This document shows positions 20,156 through 29,369 of a stretch of 64,000 nucleotides of DNA, one piece after another. Position 1 is the first letter of the stretch. Each line of letters opens with the position of its first letter. The position numbers and the translations under genes are program-made. The notes below the pieces were generated by a model. It did no database searches, had not been told where the DNA came from, and was given only the letters and a program-made list of their open reading frames with translations. The DNA is taken from NCBI RefSeq assembly GCF_016703145.1, contig NZ_JADJCO010000005.1, positions 868,001 to 932,000 on the forward strand, given 5' to 3'. The DNA comes from Ottowia sp. GTDB taxonomy: Bacteria > Pseudomonadota > Gammaproteobacteria > Burkholderiales > Burkholderiaceae_C.

Positions 20156-21187
20156 TCAGTCAAATTTCACGCGCGGGTCCACCCACACGTAGCACAGGTC
20201 ACTGACCAGCTTGGTCACCAGCCCGATCAGCGTGAACAAGAACAGCGTGCCCATCACGACGGGATAGTCGCGCCGAATCACGCTTTCGTAGCTCAGCAGG
20301 CCCAGCCCGTCAAGCGAGAACAGCGTCTCGATCAGCAGCGAGCCGGTGAAGAACGCGCCGATGAACGCCGCCGGAAAACCGGTGACGATGGGGATGAGCG
20401 CGTTGCGGAAGACGTGCTTCCACAGCACCTGCCGCTCCGACAGGCCCTTGGCGCGCGCCGTCAGCACGTATTGCTTGCGGATTTCCTCCAGGAAGCTGTT
20501 CTTGGTCAGCATGGCCGTCACGGCGAAGCTGCCCAGCACCATGGCCGTCACCGGCAGCGTGATGTGCCACAGGTAGTCCACCACCTTGGCGCCCCAGCCC
20601 AGCTCGTCGAAATTGGGCGACGTGAGCCCGCGCAGCGGAAACCACTGCAGCTGCCCGCCAAAGATGACCAGCAGCGCCACCCCCAGCACGAAACCCGGGA
20701 TGGCGTAGCCCACCAGCACGATCAGCGTGGTGACGAAATCGAAGCGCGAGCCCGCCCGCACCGCCTTGGCCACGCCCAGCGGCACGCTGATGAGGTAGCT
20801 GATGAAAAACGTCCACAACCCCAGGCTGATGGACACCGGCAGTTTCTCCTTCACCAGTTCCCACACGTCCTTGTTCTGGAAGAAGCTGCGGCCCAGATCG
20901 AACCGGGCGAACTGCTTCAGCATCTGCCAGAAGCGCTCGGGCGCCGGCTTGTCGAAGCCGTACAGCGCCTTCACCTGCGCCAACCGTTTGGGGTCCACGC
21001 CCTGCGCGCCGCGGTAACTCAGGCCGCCGCCCTCGACGCCCCCGCCACCGGCGCCGACCTTGGCCTCGGCCAGGAACTGCTCCACCGGCCCGCCCGGCAC
21101 GAACTGAATCACCACGAAGGTCAGCAACAGCACGCCCAGCAGCGTGGGCAACATGAGCAGCAGGCGCTTGAGGATGTAGGTGAGCAT
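20156..21187 (-). CDS. yejB: Peptide ABC transporter permease (YejB-like)
   Basis: 343 aa. N-terminal segment MLTYILKRLLLMLPTLLGVLLLTFVVIQF, periplasmic loop with GVDPKRLAQVKALYGFDKP, and five C-terminal membrane segments. The EAA loop reads VLTARAKGLSERQVLWKHVFRNALIPI. The end YPVVMGTLFLFTLIGLVTKLVSDLCYVWVDPRVKFD is the DppB/YejB signature. It partners YejE; the operon continues through the toxin-antitoxin pair. Confidence 0.93.
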   Translation of the reverse strand: MLTYILKRLLLMLPTLLGVLLLTFVVIQFVPGGPVEQFLAEAKVGAGGGGVEGGGLSYRGAQGVDPKRLAQVKALYGFDKPAPERFWQMLKQFARFDLGRSFFQNKDVWELVKEKLPVSISLGLWTFFISYLISVPLGVAKAVRAGSRFDFVTTLIVLVGYAIPGFVLGVALLVIFGGQLQWFPLRGLTSPNFDELGWGAKVVDYLWHITLPVTAMVLGSFAVTAMLTKNSFLEEIRKQYVLTARAKGLSERQVLWKHVFRNALIPIVTGFPAAFIGAFFTGSLLIETLFSLDGLGLLSYESVIRRDYPVVMGTLFLFTLIGLVTKLVSDLCYVWVDPRVKFD

Positions 21188-21216
21188 GTGTTCGCTATTG
21201 TTTTAAAAGCAAACAA

Positions 21217-23055
21217 TCATTCATTGACGCTGGTCAGAGCCATTTTCTCTTCAAGACCCCGCGCCCACCACGTGTCCACCGCCCAGGTCTCGCCCTGGTA
21301 GTACAGCGGCGTCACGGCCGGCCGCGCCAGCCGCCGCGCGTTGTAGGCCATGCGGTGCACACCCGAATACCACTCGGGCAGCAGGTAGTGGCCGTGGCTG
21401 ATGACGCGGTCGAGCGCGCGGCAGGCGGCGCGGTAATCGGGCTCGGCCTTGGAGTCGACCATGCGGGCGATGAGGCTGTCCACCGCCGGGCTCTTGACGC
21501 CGCTGAGGTTGCCCGAATCCTCGGTGTCGGCGGCTTGGCTGCCGAACAGGTCGGCGTAGTCCTGCCCGGGGTTGGCGGTGCCCGGAAAATTGATGGTGGT
21601 GACGTCGAACTCGAACTTCTGCAGCCGCTGCTGGTACAGCGCGAAATCGACCGGGCGGAAGACCAGTTGCACGCCCAGCTTCTCCAGGTTGCGCTGCCAG
21701 GGCGTGACCACGCGCGCGCCGCCTTCGTTGCTGCCCAGGTATTCCAGCACGAAGGGCTCGCCGCGGGCGTTCTTGAGCACGCCGTCCCGCACCGTCCAGC
21801 CGGCCGATTTGAGCAGCGCCTGGGCCTGGCGCAGGTTCTCGCGCAGGCCGCCCACGATGGGGTCGCGCGGCTGGTCGGTGCGCGGCGGCGCGAAGGCGGG
21901 GCCGAAGGTGGCGGCGGGCAGGCTGGCGCGCCATGGCTCCAGCAGCGCCAGTTGCGCCGCGTCGGGCAGGCCGGTGGCGGCGCAGGCGGTGTTGCCGAAC
22001 AAGCCCTTCACGCGGCTGTAGGCGTTGTAGAACATCTGCCGGTCCATCCACTCGAAGTCGATCGCCAGGCCCAGCGCCTCGCGCACGCGCACGTCCGCCA
22101 ACTGGGGGCGGCGCGTGTTGAGCACGTAGCTCTGGAAGCCGGTGGGCAGCTTGTGCTGGAACTCGCCCTTGACCAGTTCGCCCGAAGTGAAGCGCTTGCC
22201 GTACACGCGCCGCGCCCAGTCGCCGGCCGAATAAAAGGCCATCAGGTCGAACTCGCCCGCCTTCAGGGCCTCCAGCCGGGCAGTGGCGTCCTTGTAGATC
22301 TTGACGGTGATGCGGTCGAAGTTGGCGCTGCCGCGGCGCACGTTCAGATCGCGCGCCCAGTAATTCGCGTCGCGCAGGTAGGTGATGTCCTTGCCGAACT
22401 TCACCGGCCCGATGCGGTACGGCCCCGAGCCGATGGGCACGTCCGTCACCACCTGGTCGAAGGGCTTGCCCTGCCCCCACTTGCGGCTGAAAACTGGCAG
22501 GCCGCCGACGGTGAGCGGCAGTTCGCGGTTGGGCTTCTTGAAGCGGTAGCGCACGGTGCGCGCGTCCAGCACATCCACGCCGGCGACGTCGATCAGCGCC
22601 GTCTTGTAGCCCGGCGAGGTGTAGGGGCCGACCAGCGTGTCGTAGCTGTGCTTCACGTCATGGGCCAGCACGGGATCGCCGTTGTGAAAGCGCGCCTCGG
22701 GCCGCAGCTGGAAGGTGGCCGACAGGCCGTCGGGCGCCACGCTCACGTCTTCGGCCAACAGGCCGTAGCCGGCGCCCTCCTCGTCCAGCGCGCCAGTCAG
22801 CAGGCTGTCGAACATCAGGCCCGCCAGGTAGGCCGGCGGGCTACCCTTCATGGTGAAGGGGTTGTACTTGTCGAAGTTGGAGTAGCGCAGGTTGCTCACC
22901 AGCCGGATCTCGCCGCCCTTGGGCGCGGCGGGGTTGACGTAGGCGAAATGGTCGAATCCTGGCGGGTACTTCAGCGCGCCCCACAGCGCGTAGCCGTGCG
23001 CGGCCCAGGCCGGAAAACAGCAAGCGGCGAGCCAGACGGCCATCAGAGTACGCAT
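21217..23055 (-). CDS. yejA: Peptide ABC transporter substrate-binding protein (YejA-like)
   Basis: 612 aa with signal peptide MRTLMAVWLAACCFPAWAAHG. The mature protein is an SBP_bac_5 protein of the YejA subgroup: ALWGALKYPPGFDHFAYVNPAAPKGG, FNKYNPFT-type block (YSNFDKYNPFTMKG), and RFHNGDPVLAHDVKHSYDTL. In E. coli the Yej importer takes up peptides such as microcin C. It is first of the minus-strand operon; fabI diverges with a 40-bp gap between start codons. Confidence 0.93.
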   Translation of the reverse strand: MRTLMAVWLAACCFPAWAAHGYALWGALKYPPGFDHFAYVNPAAPKGGEIRLVSNLRYSNFDKYNPFTMKGSPPAYLAGLMFDSLLTGALDEEGAGYGLLAEDVSVAPDGLSATFQLRPEARFHNGDPVLAHDVKHSYDTLVGPYTSPGYKTALIDVAGVDVLDARTVRYRFKKPNRELPLTVGGLPVFSRKWGQGKPFDQVVTDVPIGSGPYRIGPVKFGKDITYLRDANYWARDLNVRRGSANFDRITVKIYKDATARLEALKAGEFDLMAFYSAGDWARRVYGKRFTSGELVKGEFQHKLPTGFQSYVLNTRRPQLADVRVREALGLAIDFEWMDRQMFYNAYSRVKGLFGNTACAATGLPDAAQLALLEPWRASLPAATFGPAFAPPRTDQPRDPIVGGLRENLRQAQALLKSAGWTVRDGVLKNARGEPFVLEYLGSNEGGARVVTPWQRNLEKLGVQLVFRPVDFALYQQRLQKFEFDVTTINFPGTANPGQDYADLFGSQAADTEDSGNLSGVKSPAVDSLIARMVDSKAEPDYRAACRALDRVISHGHYLLPEWYSGVHRMAYNARRLARPAVTPLYYQGETWAVDTWWARGLEEKMALTSVNE

Positions 23056-23095
23056 GCGACAATTCTGCCGCTATTTTCTTGAGGAGCCCCCGCGC

Positions 23096-23899
23096 ATGAC
23101 GAACACCACCGGCTTTCTGGCTGGCAAGAAGCTGCTGATCACCGGCGTGCTGAGCAACCGATCCATCGCCTACGGCATCGCCCGCGCCTGCCACGGCCAA
23201 GGCGCCGAGCTGGCCTTCAGCTACGTCGGCGAGCGCTTCAAGGGCCGCATCACCGACTTCGCGGCCGAGTTCGATTCCAATCTGGTGTTCGACTGCGACG
23301 TGGCCGACGACGCGCAGATCGACAAGCTCTTCGCCGACCTGTCGCAGGCGTGGCCCACCTTCGACGGCTTCGTGCACAGCATCGGCTTCGCCCCGCGCGA
23401 GGCCATCGCGGGCGACTTCATGGACGGCGTCTCGCGCGAGAACTTTCGCATCGCGCACGACATCAGCGCCTACAGCTTCCCGGCGCTGGCCAAGGCCGCC
23501 CTGCCCTACCTGAGCGAGCGCGCCGCGCTGCTGACGCTGACCTACCTGGGCGCGCTGCGCGTGGTGCCCAACTACAACACCATGGGCCTGGCCAAGGCCA
23601 GCCTGGAGGCCAGCGTGCGCTACCTGGCCGAATCGCTGGGCGGACGCGGCATCCGCGTCAACGGCATCAGCGCCGGCCCGATCAAGACGCTGGCGGCCAG
23701 CGGCATCAAGGACTTCGGCAAGCTGCTGAGCCACATGGCCGGCGCCGCGCCACTGCGCCGCAACGTCACCATCGAGGACGTGGGCAACGTCGCCGCCTTC
23801 CTGCTCAGCGACCTGGCCGCCGGCGTGACGGCGGAGATCACCTACGTGGACGGCGGCTTCAGCCACACGGCGGGCCTGAGCCGGGACATCGCCGGCTGA
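23096..23899 (+). CDS. fabI: Enoyl-[acyl-carrier-protein] reductase (NADH) FabI
   Basis: 267 aa from ATG 23096, with GAGGAG 10 bases upstream. Short-chain dehydrogenase fold with FabI features: LAGKKLLITGVLSNRSIAYGIA (nucleotide binding), FDGFVHSIGFAPRE, and catalytic Tyr/Lys in YNTMGLAKASLEASVRYLA. ISAGPIKTLAASGIKDF is the substrate-loop region. It catalyses the last step of fatty acid elongation. The longer open frame starts inside the promoter region and is rejected. Confidence 0.96.
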   Translation: MTNTTGFLAGKKLLITGVLSNRSIAYGIARACHGQGAELAFSYVGERFKGRITDFAAEFDSNLVFDCDVADDAQIDKLFADLSQAWPTFDGFVHSIGFAPREAIAGDFMDGVSRENFRIAHDISAYSFPALAKAALPYLSERAALLTLTYLGALRVVPNYNTMGLAKASLEASVRYLAESLGGRGIRVNGISAGPIKTLAASGIKDFGKLLSHMAGAAPLRRNVTIEDVGNVAAFLLSDLAAGVTAEITYVDGGFSHTAGLSRDIAG

Positions 23900-23902
23900 A
23901 AA

Positions 23903-23966
23903 CGGCTGTTTCAAGCCAAATCGGCCTCCAACCCGCATGGACATTTCGGTTACAGCTATATAAATA
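23903..23966 (-). repeat. Dispersed 55-bp repeat, copy 5 (between fabI and the ligase gene)
   Basis: In reverse orientation: TATAGCTGTAACCGAAATG, then CCATGCGGGTTGGAGGCCGATTT and GGCTTGAAACAG. It fills the gap after the fabI stop (23899), and its ATAGCT end borders the ribosome-binding site AGGAG of the ligase gene. Confidence 0.8.
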
Positions 23967-23971
23967 GGAGT

Positions 23972-24838
23972 ATGCAGCGCCGCCTGATCCTGGCCCTGGC
24001 GGCGTCCGCGCTGTTGCACGGCGCGGCCCGCGCGCGAGGCGACGCCCCCGCCCTGCTGCTGGCCGGGCATTACCGCCCCGGCCTCCCGCTGGCGGACTAC
24101 TGGGTGAGCGAGAAGTACGACGGCGTGCGCGGCCACTGGGACGGGGTGCGCCTGCGCACGCGCGGCGGCGAGCTGATCGCCGCGCCGCCCTGGTTCACCG
24201 CCGGCTGGCCGGCCACGCCGCTGGACGGCGAGCTGTGGGCCGGGCGCGGCGGCTTCGAGCAGGCGCAGTCCGCGGCCGGCCGACTGCGCCCCGACGATGC
24301 GGCCTGGCGGCGCCTGCGCTTCATGGTGTTCGACCTGCCCGCGCACCCCGGCACCTTCGACGAGCGCCTGGCCGCGCTGCGGCAGGTCGTCGCCGGCATC
24401 GGCCAGCCGTGGGTGCAGGCCGTGCCGCAGCGCAAGGTCGCCAGCGACGCCGAGCTGCAGGCCTGGCTGCGCGAGGTGGTGCGCGGCGGCGGCGAGGGCC
24501 TGATGCTGCACCGCGGCGCCTCGCGCTACCGCGCCGGGCGCGGCGACGACCTGCTGAAGCTGAAGCTGCACGACGATGCCGAGGCGCGCGTCATCGGCCA
24601 TCAGCCCGGCCAGGGCCGGCACGCGGGACGGCTGGGCGCGCTGCTGGTGGAAACGCCCGAGGGCCGGCGCTTCGCCCTGGGCACGGGCTTCACCGACGCC
24701 CAGCGCGCCGACCCGCCGCCAGTGGGCAGTTGGGTCACCTACCGCTTTCGCGGCCTGCACGCTGGCAGCGGGCTGCCGCGCTTTGCCAGCTTCGTGCGCG
24801 TGCGGGCCGACGAGGCGCGCTTTCGCGCGCCGCGCTGA
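23972..24838 (+). CDS. Secreted ATP-dependent DNA ligase (Lig E type)
   Basis: 288 aa. An N-terminal signal-like stretch (QRRLILALAASALLHGAARA) precedes the adenylation domain. Motif I is SEKYDGVRGHWDG (Lys near residue 48 is the AMP acceptor), motif Ia-like LRTRGGE, motif III RFMVFDLPAHPG, motif IV GGGEGLMLHR and motif V DDLLKLKLHDDAEARVIG. A small OB domain ends at RFRGLHAGSGLPRF. These minimal ligases with leader peptides are thought to act in the periplasm, perhaps on incoming DNA. RBS AGGAG lies five bases before ATG 23972. Confidence 0.88.
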   Translation: MQRRLILALAASALLHGAARARGDAPALLLAGHYRPGLPLADYWVSEKYDGVRGHWDGVRLRTRGGELIAAPPWFTAGWPATPLDGELWAGRGGFEQAQSAAGRLRPDDAAWRRLRFMVFDLPAHPGTFDERLAALRQVVAGIGQPWVQAVPQRKVASDAELQAWLREVVRGGGEGLMLHRGASRYRAGRGDDLLKLKLHDDAEARVIGHQPGQGRHAGRLGALLVETPEGRRFALGTGFTDAQRADPPPVGSWVTYRFRGLHAGSGLPRFASFVRVRADEARFRAPR

Positions 24839-24856
24839 AGCCAGCTTACTCCTTTA

Positions 24857-24900
24857 TTAATAGCTGATGGCGCAGAAGGGGCGCCGGCCAGCGCCTGGAA
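24857..24900 (+). repeat. Partial dispersed repeat downstream of the ligase gene
   Basis: TAATAGCTGATGGCGCAGA matches the first block of the repeat; the right half is replaced by GC-rich sequence. It lies between the convergent ligase and DUF465 genes. Confidence 0.4.
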
Positions 24901-24906
24901 CAACGT

Positions 24907-24930
24907 AAAAAAGCCCGCACTGCGGCGGGC
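24907..24930 (-). terminator. Intrinsic terminator of the DUF465 gene
   Basis: On the minus strand GCCCGC, CGCAGT, GCGGGC is followed by TTTTTT, a classical stem and U-tract. It lies 44 bases after the stop at 24974. Confidence 0.8.
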
Positions 24931-24973
24931 GAGCTGGACCGGCGCGCGGCGCACCGATCATCAGGGGCAGGCT

Positions 24974-25207
24974 TCACTTGACGACGAAGGCAGCCTCCTG
25001 GCGCAGCAGGGCGTAGAGCTCGTCCTTGATGGACAGCTTTTCTTTTTTCAGCGTCTCGATCTCGGTGTGGATGCCACCCGCGTCATGGACGCCCATGGAG
25101 GCGATCTGGTGGTCCAGCTCGTTGTGCTTTTCGAACAGGTGCAGAAAGCGCTGGTGGGAGCCTTCGGCCTTCAGGCGGGTGATCAGGTCGCGGTACTCAG
25201 GAAACAT
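24974..25207 (-). CDS. DUF465 family protein (YdcH-like)
   Basis: 77 aa. MFPEYRDLITRLKAEGSHQRF then HLFEKHNELDHQI and LKKEKLSIKDELYALLRQ, the conserved short helical hairpin of DUF465 (COG2841). The helices are amphipathic and highly charged. Function unknown; the GAGAATCGCC leader gives a moderate ribosome-binding site. It has its own terminator and is likely monocistronic. Confidence 0.88.
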   Translation of the reverse strand: MFPEYRDLITRLKAEGSHQRFLHLFEKHNELDHQIASMGVHDAGGIHTEIETLKKEKLSIKDELYALLRQEAAFVVK

Positions 25208-25288
25208 CGGCGATTCTCCTTGGGTTGTGACGGTGACGAGCTTACCGTATGCGCCCAGCGAAGCGAAGCGCCATGGACTTTCAAAAGG

Positions 25289-27565
25289 TCAACGCTTGCC
25301 AGCCACGCAGTCGGCGAAGTAGCGCACGTTGCCGTTGTCGTCCTTGACCTCGACCAGGCCGTGGATGTCGCTCTCGAAGCCGGGGCACATCAGCGCGAAC
25401 TCGCGCGCGAACTTCAGGTAGTCCACGATCTTGCGGTTGAACACCTCGCCGGGGATCAGCAGCGGGATACCCGGTGGATAGGGCGTGACCAGCCCCACGG
25501 TGACGCGACCCTCGAGGTCGTCGATCTCCACCCGCTCCACTTCGCGGCGCGCGATGCAGGCGTAGGCGTCGGCTGGGCGCATGGCGGGCGTCAGCTCGGA
25601 CAGGTACATGTCGGTGGTGAGGCGGGCGATGTCGTAGCGCGCGTACAGTTCGTGCACGTGCTGGCACAGGTCGCGCAGGCCCATGCGCTCGTAGCGGCGG
25701 TGCTGGGCGCAGAACTCCGGCATGATCCGCCACATAGGCTGGTTGCGGTCGTAGTCGTCCTTGAACTGCTGCAGCGCCGTCAGCAGCGTGTTCCAGCGGC
25801 CCTTGGTGATGCCGATGGTGAACATGATGAAGAAGCTGTAGAGGCCCGTCTTCTCCACCACCACGCCGTGCTCAGCCAGGAACTTGGTGACGATGCTGGC
25901 CGGGATGCCCGTCTTGTCGAACTTGCCGTCCAGGTTGAGGCCGGGCGTGACGATGGTGGCCTTGATCGGGTCCAGCATGTTGAAGCCCGGCGCCAGCTTG
26001 CCGAAGCCGTGCCAGCTCTTGGACTTGGCGGTGCCGTTCTTGATGATCCAGTCGTCGGCGCGGCCGATGCCGTCCTGCACCAGCTTGTCCGGGCCCCAGA
26101 CCTTGAACCACCAGTCGTTCTTGCCGAAGTCCTGCGCCACCTTGCGCATGGCACGGCGGAAGTCCAGCGCCTCGGCGATGCTCTCCTCGACCATCGCGGT
26201 GCCGCCGGGCGGCTCCATCATGGCGGCGGCCACGTCGCAACTGGCGATGATGCTGTACTGCGGGCTGGTCGAGGTGTGCATCAGGTACGCCTCGTTGAAC
26301 AGGTAGCGGTCGAGCTTGACGTTCTGCGAGTCCTGCACCAGCACGTGGCTGGCCTGGCTGATGCCGGCCAGCAGCTTGTGGATGGACTGGGTGGAATACA
26401 CCACCGACTGCTGGGGCCGCGGCCGCTTCTTGCCCATGGCGTGGTAGGTGCCATAGAAGGGGTGGAAGGCGGCGTGCGGCAGCCAGGCCTCGTCGAAGTG
26501 CAGGTTCTCGACGTAGCCGTCGAGCATCTGCTTGATGGTCTCGGTGTTGTAGAGCACGCCGTCGTAGGTGGACTGCGTGAGCGTCATGATGCGCGGCTTG
26601 ACCGCGTCGGCGTCCACGTGCTGCAGCAGCGGGTTGGCTCGGATCTTGGCCTTGATCGCCTCGGGCTCGAACTCGCTTTGCGGGATCGGGCCGATGATGC
26701 CGTAGTGGTTGCGGGTGGGCTTGAGGAACACCGGGATCGCGCCAGTCATGATGATGGCGTGCAGGTTGCTCTTGTGGCAGTTGCGGTCCACCACCACCAC
26801 GTCGCCCGGCGCCACGGTGTGGTGCCACACCATCTTGTTGCTGGTGCTGGTGCCGTTGGTGACGAAGAAGCAGTGGTCGGCGTTGAAGATGCGCGCGGCG
26901 TTGCGCTCACTCTCGCCGATGGCGCCGTCGTGGTCCAGCAGCTGGCCCAGCTCCTCGACCGCGTTGCACACGTCGGCGCGCAGCATGTTCTCGCCGTAGA
27001 ACTGGTGGTACATCTGGCCGATGGGTGACTTCAAAAACGCCACGCCGCCGGAATGGCCCGGGCAGTGCCACGAATAGGACCCATCTTCCGCATAGTCCAG
27101 CAGGGCCTTGAAGAACGGCGGCTGGATGCCCTCCAGGTAGCTCTTGGCCTCGCGCACGATGTGCTTGGCCACGAACTCCGGCGTGTCCTCGAACATGTGG
27201 ATGAAGCCGTGCAGCTCGCGCAGCACGTCGTTGGGCAGGTGCTGGCTGGTCTTGGTCTCGCCGTGCAGGTAGATCGGCACGTCGCTGTTCTTGCGCCGCA
27301 CTTCCTCGATGAAGTTGCGCAGGTTCTCCACCGCCGGGGCCAGGTCGGCCCCGGGCGTGAACTCCTCGTCGTCGATCGACAGGATGAAGGCGCTGGCGCG
27401 GCTCTGCTGCTGAGCGAACTGGCTCAGGTCGCCGTAGCTGGTGGCGCCGACGACCTCGAAACCCTCCCCCTCGATCGCCTTCGCCAAGGCGCGGATGCCC
27501 AGGCCGGAGGTGTTCTCGGCGCGGTAGTCTTCGTCGATGATGACGATGGGAAAGCGGAATTTCAT
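25289..27565 (-). CDS. Arginine/lysine/ornithine decarboxylase (PLP, fold type I)
   Basis: 758 aa from ATG 27565, with GGAGG seven bases upstream. The N-terminal wing domain is KFRFPIVIIDEDYRAENTSG. The core begins at about 150 with SWHCPGHSGGVAFLKSP, and the PLP lysine is in STQSIHKLLAGISQ (Lys near 395). FDEAWLPHAAFHPFYGTYHAMG and SPQYSIIASCDVAAAMME follow. The C-terminal domain (YPPGIPLLIPGE) is complete. Biodegradative and acid-stress decarboxylases of arginine, lysine and ornithine share this fold; the substrate cannot be fixed by eye. Confidence 0.92.
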   Translation of the reverse strand: MKFRFPIVIIDEDYRAENTSGLGIRALAKAIEGEGFEVVGATSYGDLSQFAQQQSRASAFILSIDDEEFTPGADLAPAVENLRNFIEEVRRKNSDVPIYLHGETKTSQHLPNDVLRELHGFIHMFEDTPEFVAKHIVREAKSYLEGIQPPFFKALLDYAEDGSYSWHCPGHSGGVAFLKSPIGQMYHQFYGENMLRADVCNAVEELGQLLDHDGAIGESERNAARIFNADHCFFVTNGTSTSNKMVWHHTVAPGDVVVVDRNCHKSNLHAIIMTGAIPVFLKPTRNHYGIIGPIPQSEFEPEAIKAKIRANPLLQHVDADAVKPRIMTLTQSTYDGVLYNTETIKQMLDGYVENLHFDEAWLPHAAFHPFYGTYHAMGKKRPRPQQSVVYSTQSIHKLLAGISQASHVLVQDSQNVKLDRYLFNEAYLMHTSTSPQYSIIASCDVAAAMMEPPGGTAMVEESIAEALDFRRAMRKVAQDFGKNDWWFKVWGPDKLVQDGIGRADDWIIKNGTAKSKSWHGFGKLAPGFNMLDPIKATIVTPGLNLDGKFDKTGIPASIVTKFLAEHGVVVEKTGLYSFFIMFTIGITKGRWNTLLTALQQFKDDYDRNQPMWRIMPEFCAQHRRYERMGLRDLCQHVHELYARYDIARLTTDMYLSELTPAMRPADAYACIARREVERVEIDDLEGRVTVGLVTPYPPGIPLLIPGEVFNRKIVDYLKFAREFALMCPGFESDIHGLVEVKDDNGNVRYFADCVAGKR

Positions 27566-27703
27566 GGGACGGCCTCCGGCCTCGAATCGGCGTGCAGCGG
27601 CGAAGTGTACGGAAACGGCAACCCCTTTCCTGTAAAGGCCATCCGTTGGCGGACAATCCAAAGCTGCTGCACGCGGAAAATCGAGCCGAGAACAGGAGGT
27701 TTC

Positions 27704-28129
27704 ATGGCTGAATCGACCCTCTGGTGGATCGTCACCGGCATCCTGGTCGCACTGGAACTGACGACCGGCACCTTCTACCTGCTAATGCTGGCCATCGGCA
27801 CGATGGCCGGCGCCCTGGCCGCGCATGCCGGCGCCGGGCCGATCGCGCAGATGGTTCTGGCCGCCCTCCTCGGCGGCGGGGCCGTCGTGGCCTGCTACCT
27901 GGTGCGCCGGCGCCGCCCGGGCGACCCGTCCGCGCGCGCCGACCGCAGCGTCAACCTCGACGTGGGCGAAACGGTGCAGGTGGACGCCTGGAACGCCGAC
28001 GGCACCGCCACCATCCGCTACCGGGGCGCGCAATGGACAGCCGTGCACCGCGCCGGCGCGCCGGCCAGCCCCGGCCCGCATCGCGTGGTGGAACTGGTCG
28101 GCAGCCGCCTGCTGGTGGAACCGATCTGA
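27704..28129 (+). CDS. NfeD-like membrane protein
   Basis: 141 aa, preceded by AGGAGG. Two or three transmembrane segments (STLWWIVTGILVALELTTGTFYLLMLAIGTMAGALAAHAG and MVLAALLGGGAVVACYLV, each interrupted here only by small residues) precede a soluble OB-like domain (DRSVNLDVGETVQVDAWNAD, IRYRGAQWTAV, VGSRLLVEPI). This is the short NfeD type that pairs with SPFH proteins. The stomatin-like gene follows 39 bp downstream, as expected. Confidence 0.9.
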   Translation: MAESTLWWIVTGILVALELTTGTFYLLMLAIGTMAGALAAHAGAGPIAQMVLAALLGGGAVVACYLVRRRRPGDPSARADRSVNLDVGETVQVDAWNADGTATIRYRGAQWTAVHRAGAPASPGPHRVVELVGSRLLVEPI

Positions 28130-28168
28130 TCCTGCCCCATCTAACCGCCAGAAACAGAAGGACACCCC

Positions 28169-29092
28169 TTGGAAATCGCCCTCGTCATCGTCGTCATCGC
28201 CGTCATCTTCATCACTCGCTCGATCAAGGTCGTGCCGCAGCAGAACGCGTGGGTGGTGGAGCGGCTGGGCAAGTACCACGCCACGCTGGTGCCGGGCCTG
28301 AACTTCCTGGTGCCCTTCATCGACCGCGTGGCCTACAAGCACAGCCTGAAGGAAATCCCGCTGGACGTGCCCAGCCAGGTCTGCATCACGCGCGACAACA
28401 CGCAGCTGCAGGTGGACGGCGTGCTGTACTTCCAGGTCACCGACCCGATGCGCGCCAGCTACGGCTCGTCCAACTACATCAGCGCCATCACGCAACTGGC
28501 CCAGACCACGCTGCGCAGCGTGATCGGCAAGCTGGAGTTGGACAAGACCTTCGAGGAGCGCGACATCATCAACGCGCAGGTGGTGCAGGCCATCGACGAG
28601 GCAGCGCTGAACTGGGGCGTGAAGGTGCTGCGCTACGAGATCAAGGACTTGACGCCGCCGGCCGAGATCCTGCGCGCGATGCAGGCGCAAATCACCGCCG
28701 AGCGCGAGAAGCGTGCGCTGATCGCGGCCTCCGAAGGCCGGCGCCAGGAGCAGATCAACATCGCCACCGGCGAGCGCGAGGCCTTCATCGCGCGTTCCGA
28801 GGGCGAAAAGCAATCCATCATCAACAACGCGCAAGGCGAAGCAGCCTCCATCACCGCGGTGGCCGTGGCCACCGCCGAGGCCATCGAGCGCGTGGCGGCG
28901 GCCATTCGCCAGCCCGGCGGCGAGCAGGCGGTGCAGCTCAAGGTGGCCGAGAAAGCGGTCGAGGCCTACAGCAAGGTGGCCGCCGACGCCACCACCACCC
29001 TGGTCGTGCCCAGCAACATGACCGAGGTCTCTGCCCTCATCAGCTCGGCCATGAAGATGGTCCAGGCGCAACGCGTCGGCCCGCAACCCTGA
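28169..29092 (+). CDS. SPFH/stomatin-like protein (QmcA type)
   Basis: 307 aa with a TTG start at 28169 (AGAAGGAC upstream). One N-terminal membrane anchor (EIALVIVVIAVIFI), then the SPFH domain: VVPQQNAWVVERLGKYHATL, GLNFLVPFIDRVAYKHSLKE, TRDNTQLQVDGVLYFQV. A coiled-coil EREKRALIAASEGRRQEQIN and EREAFIARSEGEKQSIINNAQGEA follows. It forms oligomers in membrane microdomains together with the NfeD-like neighbour. Confidence 0.95.
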   Translation: MEIALVIVVIAVIFITRSIKVVPQQNAWVVERLGKYHATLVPGLNFLVPFIDRVAYKHSLKEIPLDVPSQVCITRDNTQLQVDGVLYFQVTDPMRASYGSSNYISAITQLAQTTLRSVIGKLELDKTFEERDIINAQVVQAIDEAALNWGVKVLRYEIKDLTPPAEILRAMQAQITAEREKRALIAASEGRRQEQINIATGEREAFIARSEGEKQSIINNAQGEAASITAVAVATAEAIERVAAAIRQPGGEQAVQLKVAEKAVEAYSKVAADATTTLVVPSNMTEVSALISSAMKMVQAQRVGPQP

Positions 29093-29129
29093 TCCGCGCC
29101 CTGCCTTGCCGCTACAATACGCGGTTCCT

Positions 29130-29219
<90 letters not shown>

Positions 29220-29225
29220 TATACA

Positions 29226-29256
29226 GGCCTGAGTAGTTGATCTACTTAGGCTTTTT
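29226..29256 (+). terminator. Intrinsic terminator after tRNA-Ser
   Basis: GCCTGAGTAG and CTACTTAGGC pair around TTGAT, followed by TTTTTC. It ends transcription seven bases past the tRNA. Confidence 0.8.
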
Positions 29257-29369
29257 CTTTGCATCTCAGCCTTCTCATCCAGACACCCACCAGAAGCTAA
29301 CTCGGCAGGATTCTTGTCTGGCTTGAGGGTGTCCGCATTTGATGGCATGGGCGTGATAAAGCTACCGGC

